64,000 bases of DNA from an uncultured Lachnospiraceae bacterium (GCA_945621435.1 CALZBR010000001.1:1-64000), one strand, 5' to 3'; counted from the first letter of the stretch, positions 35,322 through 44,918 are shown. Translations and numbers: made by a program. Notes: generated from the sequence alone by a model not told the origin.

Positions 35322-36212
35322 CTATCTGCATATATCGTAAATATAATCCGCGATTTTATTCACTGCCTCTTTTGACGCCTTCACCGGCGACATCTGAAAT
35401 ACATGCCACATTCCCGGGTATTCGTCCATCTTTACCGCCACTCCCGCCTCTTTCAGCGCCTGATACAGCATCAGGGAATCGCTGTACAGAATCTCATTTT
35501 CCCCCACCTGAATGTAGACAGAAGGAAAGTCCTTGAAATCACCATATATCGGCGAAATGAAGGGATCCTTCAGATTCCGGTTGGCCGCATATGACTGAAT
35601 CATTCGATCGATATATGCCTTGTTCAGCACGGGATCCAATTCTGCCTTGTCCTGATAGGATTCGCCGGAACAGGTCAGGTCTGTCCAGGGTGACATCAAT
35701 ACCAGCGCTCTGGGAAGAATCCGGTCCTCTCCTTTTAGCCGGAGCGTCAGAGCCAATGCCAGATTCCCACCTGCGGAATCTCCGGTCACAATAATGTCCT
35801 TTGCTCCATAGCCCTGCAGCATCAGGTAATCCCAGACTTTCATAACATCCTCCGTTGCCGCCGGAAAGGGATGCTCCGGTGCCAACCGGTAATCAAAGCT
35901 CAGAACATCCATGGAAGCGGCCGCAGCCAGTTTCGAAGTCAATGTTCTGGCGTAAAGACTGCTGCCGGTAGAATAACCGCCTCCATGGCAGTGTAAAATC
36001 ACATATTTCTTCAAATGTGCACGGTTGACACTGACCCATTCTGCATAAAGACCGGATATTTCTGTCTCCCGATAAGTGATATCCTTACTGTTGCTCAGGA
36101 TGGATCCCAGCGTATCCTGGGATTGTCTCTGCTTTTCCAAATCCGGATTTTCCACAAGACCATGGGCTCTTCTGATTAAGCTCATAAGATTTCGATTACG
36201 CTTTTCTGTCAT
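35322..36212 (-). CDS. alpha/beta hydrolase, HSL-type esterase
   Basis: 296 residues from ATG 36212 with AGGAAGG upstream. HGGGYSTGS is the oxyanion-hole motif of the hormone-sensitive lipase group, GDSAGGNLA the nucleophile elbow (Ser ~150), with Asp in SDSL-type region and His in MWHVFQ near the end. It should hydrolyse short acyl esters. It is the third gene of a cassette with DUF6320 and a condensation-domain acyltransferase, so the pair may attach and remove acyl groups from one substrate. Confidence 0.85.
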   Translation of the reverse strand: MTEKRNRNLMSLIRRAHGLVENPDLEKQRQSQDTLGSILSNSKDITYRETEISGLYAEWVSVNRAHLKKYVILHCHGGGYSTGSSLYARTLTSKLAAAASMDVLSFDYRLAPEHPFPAATEDVMKVWDYLMLQGYGAKDIIVTGDSAGGNLALALTLRLKGEDRILPRALVLMSPWTDLTCSGESYQDKAELDPVLNKAYIDRMIQSYAANRNLKDPFISPIYGDFKDFPSVYIQVGENEILYSDSLMLYQALKEAGVAVKMDEYPGMWHVFQMSPVKASKEAVNKIADYIYDICR

Positions 36213-36230
36213 AAAATGATCCTTCCTCAA

Positions 36231-36938
36231 TTAAAAATGTAACCGCCGGCGAACCGCATTGCGCAATCGTCTCTTGGACAACAACGTGATAATGGAAACA
36301 TTGAAAACCGCGCATACCGTGAGTACTACCGCTGACCAGCTCAGTGCAATATGTCCGCCGCAATACCTGTCAATCAATATCTCCAGCCCCATGCAAAGCA
36401 GCCCCGCAGCAGTGCACAGATAAAGTGACACCGTCAAAAAGGACCTGGGAAGCCTGCGCACACATAATATAAAAAGCTCCAATACTACCACAAGCAACAC
36501 CATAATCGGCAATCCCAGTCCCAAAAACCAGGCATCACCGGATGTCAAGAAGGTAAGCAGATATAGATATGCCGCAATAACCGTTCCATCCAGAAACGTA
36601 TAAAGATATACGGACTGTCTCGTAAAAATCACAGCAGGAATCATCAATACCCAAAGCACCGCGCAGACACCTATGACAGCAAGGGACCAGGGGGCACCAT
36701 TGAAAACCAGGAGATTCAGAATGCCGCAGGTTAAGGCAATGGAGAGCATCACCACCGAGAATAAAACCCCCAAATCCTTTCTCTTTACCCTTTCCACTTC
36801 TCCTTTTCTCCCGGGAAAAGGACTGTTGGCTTTCATCATTTTTTCCAGCTCCGCAGGATTGATTACCGGAGTATTACACAACGGGCATGACCCGGCAGAG
36901 GCATCCAATTCCACTCCACAGTTTACACAATATGACAT
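36231..36938 (-). CDS. DUF6320 zinc-ribbon membrane protein
   Basis: 235 residues. Starts with a zinc ribbon (CVNCG ... CPLCN, residues 4-21), then a short basic linker and six hydrophobic segments. GAGGAG precedes ATG by 5 nt, two bases after the acyltransferase stop. The family has no known activity but recurs with the two flanking gene types; it may localise or supply the acyltransferase with a substrate at the membrane. Confidence 0.75.
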   Translation of the reverse strand: MSYCVNCGVELDASAGSCPLCNTPVINPAELEKMMKANSPFPGRKGEVERVKRKDLGVLFSVVMLSIALTCGILNLLVFNGAPWSLAVIGVCAVLWVLMIPAVIFTRQSVYLYTFLDGTVIAAYLYLLTFLTSGDAWFLGLGLPIMVLLVVVLELFILCVRRLPRSFLTVSLYLCTAAGLLCMGLEILIDRYCGGHIALSWSAVVLTVCAVFNVSIITLLSKRRLRNAVRRRLHF

Positions 36939-36940
36939 CT

Positions 36941-38251
36941 TTACTCCTCCTCTCCCCGATTGCTCTCAATCTTCACATGTATCCCATCTCTGACCAGTTT
37001 GCGGAAAAAGTATCTCTCCACATCCGCCTCCACGATACTGCTGGCAAAATTCACCGTCATGGTATCCTCGAAGCTGATGATCGCACAATTGGTTCGTCTG
37101 GAAAAAGGCTGTCCCATATAGATGTCAGCCCTGTCTATATATTTTTTCATACTCTCCGGCACCTGCAAGGCACCCATATTCGTCAGACCGGCGGAGGAAT
37201 TCCTGTCCTGTACTCTGGAATAGAAGGTTTTTACCACAAAATCCTTGATGAACAACGGAACCACCCTGATGACCGGGTTACTCTGGGTAGCTGCGTTGGT
37301 CGTGATATCTCCCCTGAGCTGCTTCTCATTGATGTAATATCTCATATAGTTGTGAACCTGGGTCACAATCTCTCCAAAGGTATATTCCCCAAGCCTCGGA
37401 TCAACCCCCGGATATATCATGGTGATAAAGTTTCTCAAGGTAATTGATGGAAAAAATCGCCGCAGATTCACCGGCATGGCGATTTTCACCGGCCGCAGCT
37501 TTCTCTCCCTCTCGTCCTTTTGCTTCTCCAGCAGAGCATATAACAACACAGCATTAAGATATTCCGTCACTGTAGCACCATATCCCTTTGCCACCTGCAT
37601 GACTTCCTTTACCGACATGATACCGTCAATGATATTTAAGGTATAAAAAGGCTCAGCTGTGCCACGAACGCGATATGCCTTTTCCTGCAGTCTGGGTGGA
37701 CGCACCTTGGCATTGGCGTACCTCTTGTAGGCATCCTCCAGCTCTCCCTCCGCAGGCTCCTCCTCAATGTCCATGACAAAGCCGCTGTTTTCGATCTCCG
37801 TATGTCCCAGCAAACGCAAATAAACCGCAGTCATGGTCAACAGAAGATACATACCTCCTGTTCCGTCCCCAAGACTGTGGTGTGCTTCCAACGCGATTCG
37901 ATTGCGAAAATAATAAACTCTGATTAAATACCGGTTATTTGCTTTGAAATACATGGGTTGGCAGGGATTCTTCACATCCCTCTGTACAAAGGGACCCGGG
38001 CGGTTATTGGGCTCAAGATACCGCCAGAACAGTCCCTTACGCATTGCCACCTTGTACGTGGGGAATCTGGGCAATGTCCTATCCAGTGCTTTCTGCAACA
38101 CCTCCGGCTGTATCTCCTCCTTCAGAACCACGGACAACCGATATACCGAAGAAAAGTCCCGTCTCTGCAGGGTGGGATAAACAATGGCAGACAAATCAAG
38201 CTGATACCAGTCTTTACGCTTAAACTTGTCCGATAAATTCTTTTTTTCCAA
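36941..38251 (-). CDS. condensation-domain acyltransferase (alcohol acetyltransferase-like)
   Basis: 436 residues. The catalytic motif HHSLGDG (~122-128) is the HHxxxDG of chloramphenicol acetyltransferase/condensation-type enzymes such as WS/DGAT and PapA. C-terminal elements (AMPVNLR ... SSAGLTNMGAL) fit the fold. Translation starts at TTG 38251, 8 nt after GGAGG; the only nearby ATG is in another frame. It would transfer an acyl group from a CoA or carrier to an alcohol or amine. First gene of the three-gene cassette. Confidence 0.8.
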   Translation of the reverse strand: MEKKNLSDKFKRKDWYQLDLSAIVYPTLQRRDFSSVYRLSVVLKEEIQPEVLQKALDRTLPRFPTYKVAMRKGLFWRYLEPNNRPGPFVQRDVKNPCQPMYFKANNRYLIRVYYFRNRIALEAHHSLGDGTGGMYLLLTMTAVYLRLLGHTEIENSGFVMDIEEEPAEGELEDAYKRYANAKVRPPRLQEKAYRVRGTAEPFYTLNIIDGIMSVKEVMQVAKGYGATVTEYLNAVLLYALLEKQKDERERKLRPVKIAMPVNLRRFFPSITLRNFITMIYPGVDPRLGEYTFGEIVTQVHNYMRYYINEKQLRGDITTNAATQSNPVIRVVPLFIKDFVVKTFYSRVQDRNSSAGLTNMGALQVPESMKKYIDRADIYMGQPFSRRTNCAIISFEDTMTVNFASSIVEADVERYFFRKLVRDGIHVKIESNRGEEE

Positions 38252-38292
38252 ATCTCATGCCTCCGTTATCGTTTCCACAATTCCGGTGTCAC

Positions 38293-38328
38293 AAAAGGGA
38301 GTGCTAAGTATGTTACTTAACACTCCCT
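38293..38328 (-). terminator. terminator after tRNA-Leu(CAG)
   Basis: On the minus strand GGGAGTGTTAAGTA / TACTTAGCACTCCC forms a 14-bp stem (one wobble) followed by TTTT, 7 nt after the tRNA. Confidence 0.8.
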
Positions 38329-38334
38329 GATAGA

Positions 38335-38418
38335 TGCAGGAAAAGAGACTTGAACTCTCATGGTATTGCTACCACACGGACCTGAACCGTGCGCGTCTGC
38401 CAATTCCGCCATTCCTGC
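38335..38418 (-). tRNA. tRNA-Leu (anticodon CAG)
   Basis: 84 nt on the minus strand with the acceptor GCAGGAA/TTCCTGC plus discriminator A, anticodon arm CACGG-TTCAGGT-CCGTG, a long variable arm typical of Leu, and GTTCAAGTC in the T arm. CCA is not encoded. Confidence 0.97.
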
Positions 38419-38486
38419 GAACAAACTGTATCTTACACTATAACCTTTCAAATGTCAATAGAATTTTTTTAATTTTCTAAACTATT

Positions 38487-39263
38487 TTAAAAATATCCGT
38501 TAAACAGATTACCGGTATTGAAATTCACGCCCTGGCTGCCACCCATACCATATGCGCTGCCCTTCGTCATCGCACTGTCCGCCGCATAACTGATGAGGGA
38601 AGCCTGCGCCGATACCTGATATCCATAGGAACCGTTATCGTTGAACAGACTCTTCACGCGGCTCATATCCGCCTTCATAAATGTGCTCTGATCCAGGGAA
38701 AGCTTCCCATCCTCCTGGAAAGTGATTCCCACCGCTTTTAATGATTTGTTCATGGTAAAGGTCTTGTTGGCAAGATTCTCCACACGGCGCTGTACCGTGG
38801 TATCCCCAGTGTCATCCGCAGACGTCATCAGAGCGTTATAGCTGTTCACAAAGCCCTTCACCGCCTGATAAATGGCCTCTCTGTCATAATCCATGGAGGT
38901 GGTCTCCTCGCCGTTCTCGTCCTTCACTGTCACATTCTTCATGGCAAACAAAGACTTACCCAGCAGTCCGTCAGCTGCGTTCTTCAGGGTATCCGCATCC
39001 TTCTCCACCGTGGCATAGGTCTGATTCTCTTCAGAATTCACGCCTTTAAGATTGTTTTTGTTCTTGTCGGAATTCTTAACAATGGACTTCAGGGCTCCGT
39101 TTGCGCTCTCACTGTAGTAAGCCTTCATGAGCTTACCATAGCTTCCGTTCTTGATGCTGGCATAATCACTGAGGAAATTGCCCATGGAAACATTGCTGTT
39201 TCCGGCTCCCATGCCGGAAAACAAATAAGAAATATCCGATTTCTGCTGTATATTGATACTCAT
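38487..39263 (-). CDS. orphan FliD-like (flagellar cap C-terminal) protein
   Basis: 258 residues from ATG 39263 (GAGGAG upstream). The central part VKGFVNSYNALMTSA and the later LKAVGITFQEDGKLSLDQ ... RVKSLFND read like the C-terminal domain of flagellar hook-associated protein 2. The N-terminus lacks the usual FliD start and there are no other flagellar genes in the window. It might be a surface protein derived from FliD or a part of a motility set elsewhere. It lies between two tRNA genes. Confidence 0.6.
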   Translation of the reverse strand: MSINIQQKSDISYLFSGMGAGNSNVSMGNFLSDYASIKNGSYGKLMKAYYSESANGALKSIVKNSDKNKNNLKGVNSEENQTYATVEKDADTLKNAADGLLGKSLFAMKNVTVKDENGEETTSMDYDREAIYQAVKGFVNSYNALMTSADDTGDTTVQRRVENLANKTFTMNKSLKAVGITFQEDGKLSLDQSTFMKADMSRVKSLFNDNGSYGYQVSAQASLISYAADSAMTKGSAYGMGGSQGVNFNTGNLFNGYF

Positions 39264-39297
39264 GGCACTCCTCTCCCTGCGGTTCACAGAATAAAAA

Positions 39298-39372
39298 TGG
39301 AAGCAAGGAGGCTCGAACTCCTGACCTTTCGCGTGTGAGGCGAACGCTCATCCCGGCTGAGCTATGCTTCCA
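39298..39372 (-). tRNA. tRNA-Val (anticodon CAC)
   Basis: 75 nt on the minus strand. Acceptor GGAAGCA paired with TGCTTCC, discriminator A, anticodon arm TTCGC-CTCACAC-GCGAA, T arm GGTTCGAGCC-type (GAGTTCGAGCCTC). CCA not encoded. Confidence 0.96.
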
Positions 39373-39491
39373 TATTTTATGTTATCTTAATTTTATCACT
39401 ACAAAGAAAAAAAGCAAGAATAATTTCTGCTTTTTTCCTTTGTATGTTCTTTGTACTCTTCTCTTTTCCGGTTCTGTCGTGACACCCTTAT

Positions 39492-41735
39492 TTATCCATT
39501 CACCTCTTGCACTTCGCTCATCTTCAGCTGCGCATTCACCAGACCGTAGTAAATTCCCTTTTTCTCCAGCAATTCGTTGTGGGTTCCGATTTCCGCCACA
39601 CCATGGCGGTCAATGACCACCAGTCTGTCAGCTCCCCGAAGAGTGGACAATCTGTGGGCAATGGCAAAGGTAGTCCTGCCCTTTACCAGACGATCCAGCG
39701 CCTGCTGTATCAGGAATTCACTCTCCGTATCCAGGGCGGAGGTCGCCTCATCCAGAATGAGGATTCTCGGATTATTCAGAATTGCTCTGGCAATGGCGAT
39801 TCTCTGGCGCTCCCCGCCGGAGAGATTATAACCGTGCTCTCCTACATAAGTATTGTATCCGTCGGGAGTCTTGCAGATAAAATCATGAGCATTTGCCGCC
39901 TTGGCTGCCTGTATTACCTCCTCCAGGGTGGCATCCTGTTTTGCAAAACGGATGTTGGCAAGTATACTGCCGGAAAAAAGGAAGGTCTCCTGCAGCACCA
40001 CGCCAATCTGGGAATGAAGACTCTCGGTCTGAATGTCCCTGAGGTCACAGCCGTCCAGGGTAATACTTCCCTGGTCCACATCATAAAGTCTCATAATCAG
40101 ATTAATCAATGTGGATTTACCGGTACCGGAAGCCCCCACAAGACCGATCATTTCCCCTGCCTTCACGGAGAAATTGATGTTCTCCAGCACCGGTTCATAG
40201 GTCTGATAGCCGAAGGAAACATCCCTGAACTCAAAATTACCTTCAATGGGAAAGGCCTTGCTGTCCTTGCGATCCGCCATCTTCGGTTCCTCATCCAGCA
40301 CATCGTAGATACGGTTCAGGCTGGTGATCATCTCCATTACCGCCCTTGGCAGGTGGGTCATCCAGCTCAAGGGACCGTACAGATAGCCGCTGTAGGTCAC
40401 AAACTGTACCAGCTGACCTACGGTCATTCTTCCCTCCAGCACATCAATACCTCCAAAATAAACCGCAATGTAGGTTCCCACACCCATGAGGAAGGTCAGG
40501 ATGGGAAAAAACACAGCCCAGAAGGTCTCATTCTTTCTCTGAATGGCGGCAAATTCCTTTGTTTTCTTTGTGAACTTCGCACTCTCCCTCTCCTCCTGCC
40601 CGAAGGACTTCACAATACGCATGCCGGCAATGATATCCTGAAGATTGCTGTTCATATCATCGAACTTCAGCCACTGTCTGTGGAAAATGGAATGAATGCG
40701 GTGCCAGAACATTCTGGTAATCACGATCACCACCAGAATAAACACCAGAGACAGCAACGTCATTTTCCAGCTGATGATAAACATCATCACAAGGGAGACG
40801 ATCATGGTCAGCAGACAGGCAAACATATCGCCGAAGACCTCCTCCATGAATTGTCTGATCTGTCTGGTATCCCTGGAAACTCTGTTCATCAGTTCTCCGG
40901 GTCTCCGGTTGTTGATAAAGGACAGAGACAGGGTCTGAATCTTATAATACAGCTTTTTTCTCAGACTCAGACTGATAGAGGCACCCAGCTTCACGCAGTT
41001 CCAATATCTCCACATGCCAATGGAGATTCTTGCCACCAGCAGTGCAAAGCTGATACCGATAAAAGTCCAGAGCTGTGTTACCGTCCCCTTGCCCGTTGCA
41101 AGACTGCTGTCAATGAATTCCTTTTGCACCATCGGTGATACCAGGTCTATGGCAGACGCCACCACCATCAGCAGGGAGATTAACAGCAGCTTTCCCACAA
41201 ATTCTCCGCTGAGAGCCATGAATTTCTTCAGAATATCGGCCTTACCGTCACAATAGGGACATTTGCTGGTTCCCGGAAGCGCTCTTCCGCATTTGTTACA
41301 ATATTTTTCATACTCTGTGCTGACAACTCTGTCTGTTTCCCCCGGAACTCTTCCGGCATTCATTGCATTGATAATCGCCTGGGCTCCCCGGGCGACATAG
41401 GCCGCACGGGTAATATGCCGCATGGATATTCTCGCCGCGCAGGACTGACTGCCATTCTTTAAAATAACCGTCAGAATCCCACTGTATACCTGATGTTCAC
41501 ATTTAATCTTCTCACAGTCCTTCAGCTCATACTCCACAGTCTTTACACCGTTCTCGAGGACCATCAGCCTTTCCCGGCTGACTACCACATAGGTTGCGGA
41601 AGCGTAATTCTTTTCAGCAGTCTTTTTTTTACTGTCGAAGGCCAGATCTACCGGTACACAATACCAGATTTCTTCCCCTTCCCGAAGCGCCAGCGCCTTT
41701 TTACAGGCTTCATCCAACGCATATAAAAGTTTCAT
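39492..41735 (-). CDS. ABC exporter subunit with N-terminal PH-like and zinc-ribbon domains
   Basis: 747 residues. N-terminal ~130 residues look like a beta-rich PH-type fold (YVVVSRERLMVLENG), then a zinc ribbon CNKCG ... CPYC (~146-160), six-helix exporter membrane domain (~175-470) and a full ATPase: VGASGTGKST, LSGGERQR, LILDEATSALD, IAHRLSTL. Its partner is the similar subunit at 42369-44681; with DUF1854 between them they form one operon. Both ATP sites look canonical. The added cytosolic domains are unusual for exporters and may receive a substrate or sense metal. AGGGAG is 8 nt before ATG. Confidence 0.88.
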   Translation of the reverse strand: MKLLYALDEACKKALALREGEEIWYCVPVDLAFDSKKKTAEKNYASATYVVVSRERLMVLENGVKTVEYELKDCEKIKCEHQVYSGILTVILKNGSQSCAARISMRHITRAAYVARGAQAIINAMNAGRVPGETDRVVSTEYEKYCNKCGRALPGTSKCPYCDGKADILKKFMALSGEFVGKLLLISLLMVVASAIDLVSPMVQKEFIDSSLATGKGTVTQLWTFIGISFALLVARISIGMWRYWNCVKLGASISLSLRKKLYYKIQTLSLSFINNRRPGELMNRVSRDTRQIRQFMEEVFGDMFACLLTMIVSLVMMFIISWKMTLLSLVFILVVIVITRMFWHRIHSIFHRQWLKFDDMNSNLQDIIAGMRIVKSFGQEERESAKFTKKTKEFAAIQRKNETFWAVFFPILTFLMGVGTYIAVYFGGIDVLEGRMTVGQLVQFVTYSGYLYGPLSWMTHLPRAVMEMITSLNRIYDVLDEEPKMADRKDSKAFPIEGNFEFRDVSFGYQTYEPVLENINFSVKAGEMIGLVGASGTGKSTLINLIMRLYDVDQGSITLDGCDLRDIQTESLHSQIGVVLQETFLFSGSILANIRFAKQDATLEEVIQAAKAANAHDFICKTPDGYNTYVGEHGYNLSGGERQRIAIARAILNNPRILILDEATSALDTESEFLIQQALDRLVKGRTTFAIAHRLSTLRGADRLVVIDRHGVAEIGTHNELLEKKGIYYGLVNAQLKMSEVQEVNG

Positions 41736-41756
41736 ATTCTTGTCTCCCTCTCAAAA

Positions 41757-42338
41757 CTAAATGAACAGGTCAAGCTTCTTCCTCTCAAGCACGGAAAGTG
41801 CGTACAGGTCAGGAATCTCATATCTGTTGCCGTCAATATCCGTAATCTGATACCTGACGTCACTTAAGCTGATAACGGCATCACCACCCATATGTGTGGT
41901 AAATCGACAATTTCCGTAATCCGTCACCACATGCCAGTAGGCATAACCATACTCATCCTTTACGTCAAGCACCTTGCGGATCACGGGCATGAAATAACGT
42001 AGCCTTACCTGCTCACGGATCATCTCCTGTTCTTCCTTCTTCAAATCCTTCAAATCCCGGATAATTCCGATTTCTTTCGCCTTCTCATCCGCTTCACGAA
42101 TCGAAATAAACTCTTCCGGCTGAGTCAGGGGAAAGGTCAGATAGACCCCCACTCGCTCATATTCCCGGTCTCCTGTTTTCAGTGCAAGGAAGCCACCCTC
42201 CGTGCGACTGAACAAAGCATTTTCGCCGGTCAGGAAGCGCATCTGCAGCACTTCCTCCGATTCCTTCTTCAACGCCTCTTCGTCAAACTCCTGCAGATCC
42301 AGCAAATCCGGCATTTCCTGTTCTCTGTTATCTTCCAT
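41757..42338 (-). CDS. DUF1854-family protein
   Basis: 193 residues. The C-terminal half (RYFMPVIRKVLDVKDEYG, VVTDYGNCRFTTHMGGDAV, QITDIDGNRYEIPDL) matches the DUF1854 pattern; the family is annotated elsewhere as associated with cyanophycin metabolism ABC transporters. No catalytic motif and no membrane segment are visible. GGAGG lies 6 nt before ATG. Placed between the two ABC subunits, it is likely an accessory or substrate-binding component of that exporter. Cyanophycin genes are not seen here. Confidence 0.75.
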   Translation of the reverse strand: MEDNREQEMPDLLDLQEFDEEALKKESEEVLQMRFLTGENALFSRTEGGFLALKTGDREYERVGVYLTFPLTQPEEFISIREADEKAKEIGIIRDLKDLKKEEQEMIREQVRLRYFMPVIRKVLDVKDEYGYAYWHVVTDYGNCRFTTHMGGDAVISLSDVRYQITDIDGNRYEIPDLYALSVLERKKLDLFI

Positions 42339-42368
42339 ATCTAACCTCCGATTTCACTTACTTATCTC

Positions 42369-44681
42369 TTATTCCACCCCACGCATAGCCAGTGCCTTGG
42401 TCTGCAGCTGGCTCAGCTTGTAGAAGGTACCCTTCTTTTCCATCAGCTCCGCATGGGTTCCCGCTTCCGTCACACGTCCGTCATCCAGCACAATCAGATG
42501 TGTGGCGTTGCGGAGCGTGGAAAGACGGTGGGCAATGGACAACACTGTTCTGCCCTTTTCCAGCTGTTCCAGGGACTTCTGAATGGCAAGCTCCGTCTCG
42601 GTATCCACCGCTGAGGTCGCCTCGTCCAGAATCAATATCTTGGGATCCGCCAGAATCGCCCTGGCTATGGAAATACGCTGCTTCTCTCCTCCGGACAGGG
42701 CACGGTTGGCAGGTCCCAGAATGGTATCATAGCCCTGCGGCATCTTACAGATAAAGTCATGGGCACTTGCCTGAATGGCAGCCCGGACAATTTCCTCTCG
42801 GGAGGCATCCGGTCTTGCATAAGCAATATTCTCTGCAACCGTTCCGGCAAAAATATAGGTCTCCTGAGATACCATTGCCACATTTTTCCGCAGCTCCCGG
42901 AACCCATACTGTCTGACATTGACTCCGTCTACCAGCACCTCCCCCTCGTTGGTATCATAAAGTCTGGAGATGAGATTTACCAAGGTAGACTTGCCGGCTC
43001 CGGAACGGCCAACGATACCCAGCACCTCTCCCGCCTTCACCCGGAAGCTCACATCCTTCAGAATAGGCTTATTGGGTTCATAGCCAAAGGTGACATGCTT
43101 CAATTCAATGTCTCCCTTGAGTCTCTCAGGTCTCACAGGCTCCGGCACTTCCTTCACCTCCGGCACGGCGTCGATGATTTCAAACATTCTCTGCGCCGAG
43201 TTCATGGCATTGGTGTACCAGCGGAAGATTCTGGACATGAATTCCAGAGGCCACTTCAACTGTCCCACATATCCGGAAAACGTAATCAAAAGCCCCAGCT
43301 CCATGTTCGTACCGCAGATAATCAGGGCAGAACCGACTGCCCATACCAGAAAGGTCAGCAGATCCTCCACCAGATAATACAAGGTGGAAAACTGACAGTC
43401 AAACCTTGCCACATCCAGCTCCGCATCCCGCACTCTGGTATTATTCCTGGTAAAACGTGTCATTTCCTGTTCTTCCTGACCGAAGGCTTTTACCACCCTT
43501 GCTCCGGTAAAGTTCTCGTTCATCTGTCCGTTGAGTTTTCTGTTTGCCCGGTGGCGCTTTCCGAAGTAATGCCACAATCGCGGCAACATCCGATAGCTGA
43601 TAAAAAAAAGAATCGGCATCAGCACCACAGACCCCAGAGCCAGCAGGGGATTCAGCAAAAACATTATGGTACAGGTCGCCAGAATGGTTCCCACGTTGAT
43701 AAAGAAGTAGGGTATGCCATCAATGAAGAAGCTGGAGACCTCATCCGCATCATCCGACACTCTGGTCATCAATCCTCCGGTCTGTCTCTTGGTGAAAAAG
43801 CTGATGGACAGCCTTCCCATGGACTCAAACACCTGACTCTTCAGCTTGGCAATCACTTCCGAAGCGATTTGCGCCGTCAGAACTCCCTGTAGAATTCCAA
43901 CCGCCTGCATCAGAATCTTTGTCAGCACCATAACGACCACCAGCGCAGCCAAAGCTACGGCAAAACGCCCGGCGGGCAGATGCAGCATGGCAAGAAACTC
44001 TTCATTCCCGGCCAGAACCTTGTCATAAAGCACTGTACCGCTCAGATATGGCCACACCAGATTCAGACCGGCCGTGGCAATGTAGCAGCACACCATTACG
44101 AAAAGCTTCAGTTTATATGGTTTGAAGTATCCCACAACCCTCAGCAGAATGGACTTTTTATCCATACACTTGGGGCAGACCTTTCTCTCCTGATCCGGAT
44201 AAATCATGCCGCACTTCGGACAGCATTCCTTCCCCCGCTTGACATCCAGGTCTTCCCCGGTGATTTCCTCTTTTTTCTTAATCTTCTCCAGCAGCCGGTT
44301 CAGCCGCATGAAAGCTTCCATTTTTGTGTTGGAAAACTGACACAGATACCTTTCCGTGCCGTCAATCTTTCCCATCAGCACGCCGGTGCTGACCTGACGG
44401 AGAACCTCCAGCTGCTCCACCCTTTCCAGGTCATACAACAATACCGCCGGCTCCCCTGTTTCTTTTTCTTCCAACGACCAGCTATTGTAACCGCCTAAGT
44501 GTATTTCCTTTTTTTCCCTGTACGGATATTTTGCAATGATTAACTTTTTATTTGTGAGGGCAACCACGGTATCCGCAAACCGGAATTCCTCATCCAGATC
44601 ACCCATTGCAGCAAAGATAATCCCTTTCTCTTCCACTCCCTGCCGCTCAAGGCACTTAACCAATCCACTCGGTAACTTCAT
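42369..44681 (-). CDS. ABC exporter subunit with N-terminal PH-like and zinc-ribbon domains (partner)
   Basis: 770 residues. PH-like N-terminus (TVVALTNKKLIIAKYP ~39-54), zinc ribbon CCPKCG ... CPKC (~153-172), six membrane helices (~185-480) and ATPase motifs VGRSGAGKST, LSGGEKQR, LILDEATSAVD, IAHRLSTL. The start ATG overlaps the stop of a 37-codon ORF (ATGA), so translation is coupled. It pairs with the 747-residue subunit. The upstream small peptides are candidate cargo. Substrate unknown. Confidence 0.88.
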   Translation of the reverse strand: MKLPSGLVKCLERQGVEEKGIIFAAMGDLDEEFRFADTVVALTNKKLIIAKYPYREKKEIHLGGYNSWSLEEKETGEPAVLLYDLERVEQLEVLRQVSTGVLMGKIDGTERYLCQFSNTKMEAFMRLNRLLEKIKKKEEITGEDLDVKRGKECCPKCGMIYPDQERKVCPKCMDKKSILLRVVGYFKPYKLKLFVMVCCYIATAGLNLVWPYLSGTVLYDKVLAGNEEFLAMLHLPAGRFAVALAALVVVMVLTKILMQAVGILQGVLTAQIASEVIAKLKSQVFESMGRLSISFFTKRQTGGLMTRVSDDADEVSSFFIDGIPYFFINVGTILATCTIMFLLNPLLALGSVVLMPILFFISYRMLPRLWHYFGKRHRANRKLNGQMNENFTGARVVKAFGQEEQEMTRFTRNNTRVRDAELDVARFDCQFSTLYYLVEDLLTFLVWAVGSALIICGTNMELGLLITFSGYVGQLKWPLEFMSRIFRWYTNAMNSAQRMFEIIDAVPEVKEVPEPVRPERLKGDIELKHVTFGYEPNKPILKDVSFRVKAGEVLGIVGRSGAGKSTLVNLISRLYDTNEGEVLVDGVNVRQYGFRELRKNVAMVSQETYIFAGTVAENIAYARPDASREEIVRAAIQASAHDFICKMPQGYDTILGPANRALSGGEKQRISIARAILADPKILILDEATSAVDTETELAIQKSLEQLEKGRTVLSIAHRLSTLRNATHLIVLDDGRVTEAGTHAELMEKKGTFYKLSQLQTKALAMRGVE

Positions 44682-44791
44682 ACATCCACTCCCATTCCTT
44701 CTCCCGCCATCTTCGCTTCCGAAAAAGCTGTGTCACAGATCTCATCACGCAAAAAATGACATGCCATACCAATGTATGTCATGCCATTCAT
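44678..44791 (-). CDS. 37-aa ORF translationally coupled to the ABC exporter
   Basis: ATG at 44791 follows GAGG by 6 nt; the stop TGA overlaps the exporter ATG as ATGA. Predicted residues include two Cys (11 and 19), four Met in the first half and a Gly/Met-rich tail. It may be a second peptide substrate or simply a leader whose translation opens the exporter start. No family recognised. Confidence 0.5.
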   Translation of the reverse strand: MNGMTYIGMACHFLRDEICDTAFSEAKMAGEGMGVDV

Positions 44792-44840
44792 CGTTAACCT
44801 CTTTCAATTGACTTTTATCAAAGACAATTCTCCGAAATCC

Positions 44841-44918
44841 TTATGCACACATATACCGGGAGACAAAACACTCATAACCTATACAATTCTTCAAGTCCAT
44901 AATTCTTAACTTAATCAT
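44841..44918 (-). CDS. 25-aa three-cysteine peptide upstream of the ABC exporter
   Basis: ATG at 44918 has AAAGGAGG with 7-nt spacing, as strong as any site in the window, and lies ~41 nt after the predicted transcription start of a near-consensus promoter. The product begins MIKLRIMDLKN and contains Cys at 12, 17 and 24, ending in Ala at 25. It has no signal peptide or double-Gly leader. Possible identities are a ribosomally made, modified peptide, a signal, or a regulatory leader peptide. No maturase gene is adjacent, which argues for caution. Confidence 0.6.
   Translation of the reverse strand: MIKLRIMDLKNCIGYECFVSRYMCA

Noticed and set aside
39507..41138. 543-codon plus-strand frame opposite the ABC subunit
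   Set aside because: Mirror frame of a clear ABC exporter; composition (many His, Gln) reflects reverse-complement codon bias.
44841..44918. AgrD-like cyclic lactone autoinducer
   Set aside because: No AgrB-type peptidase, histidine kinase or amphipathic AgrD leader is nearby, and the peptide is only 25 residues.
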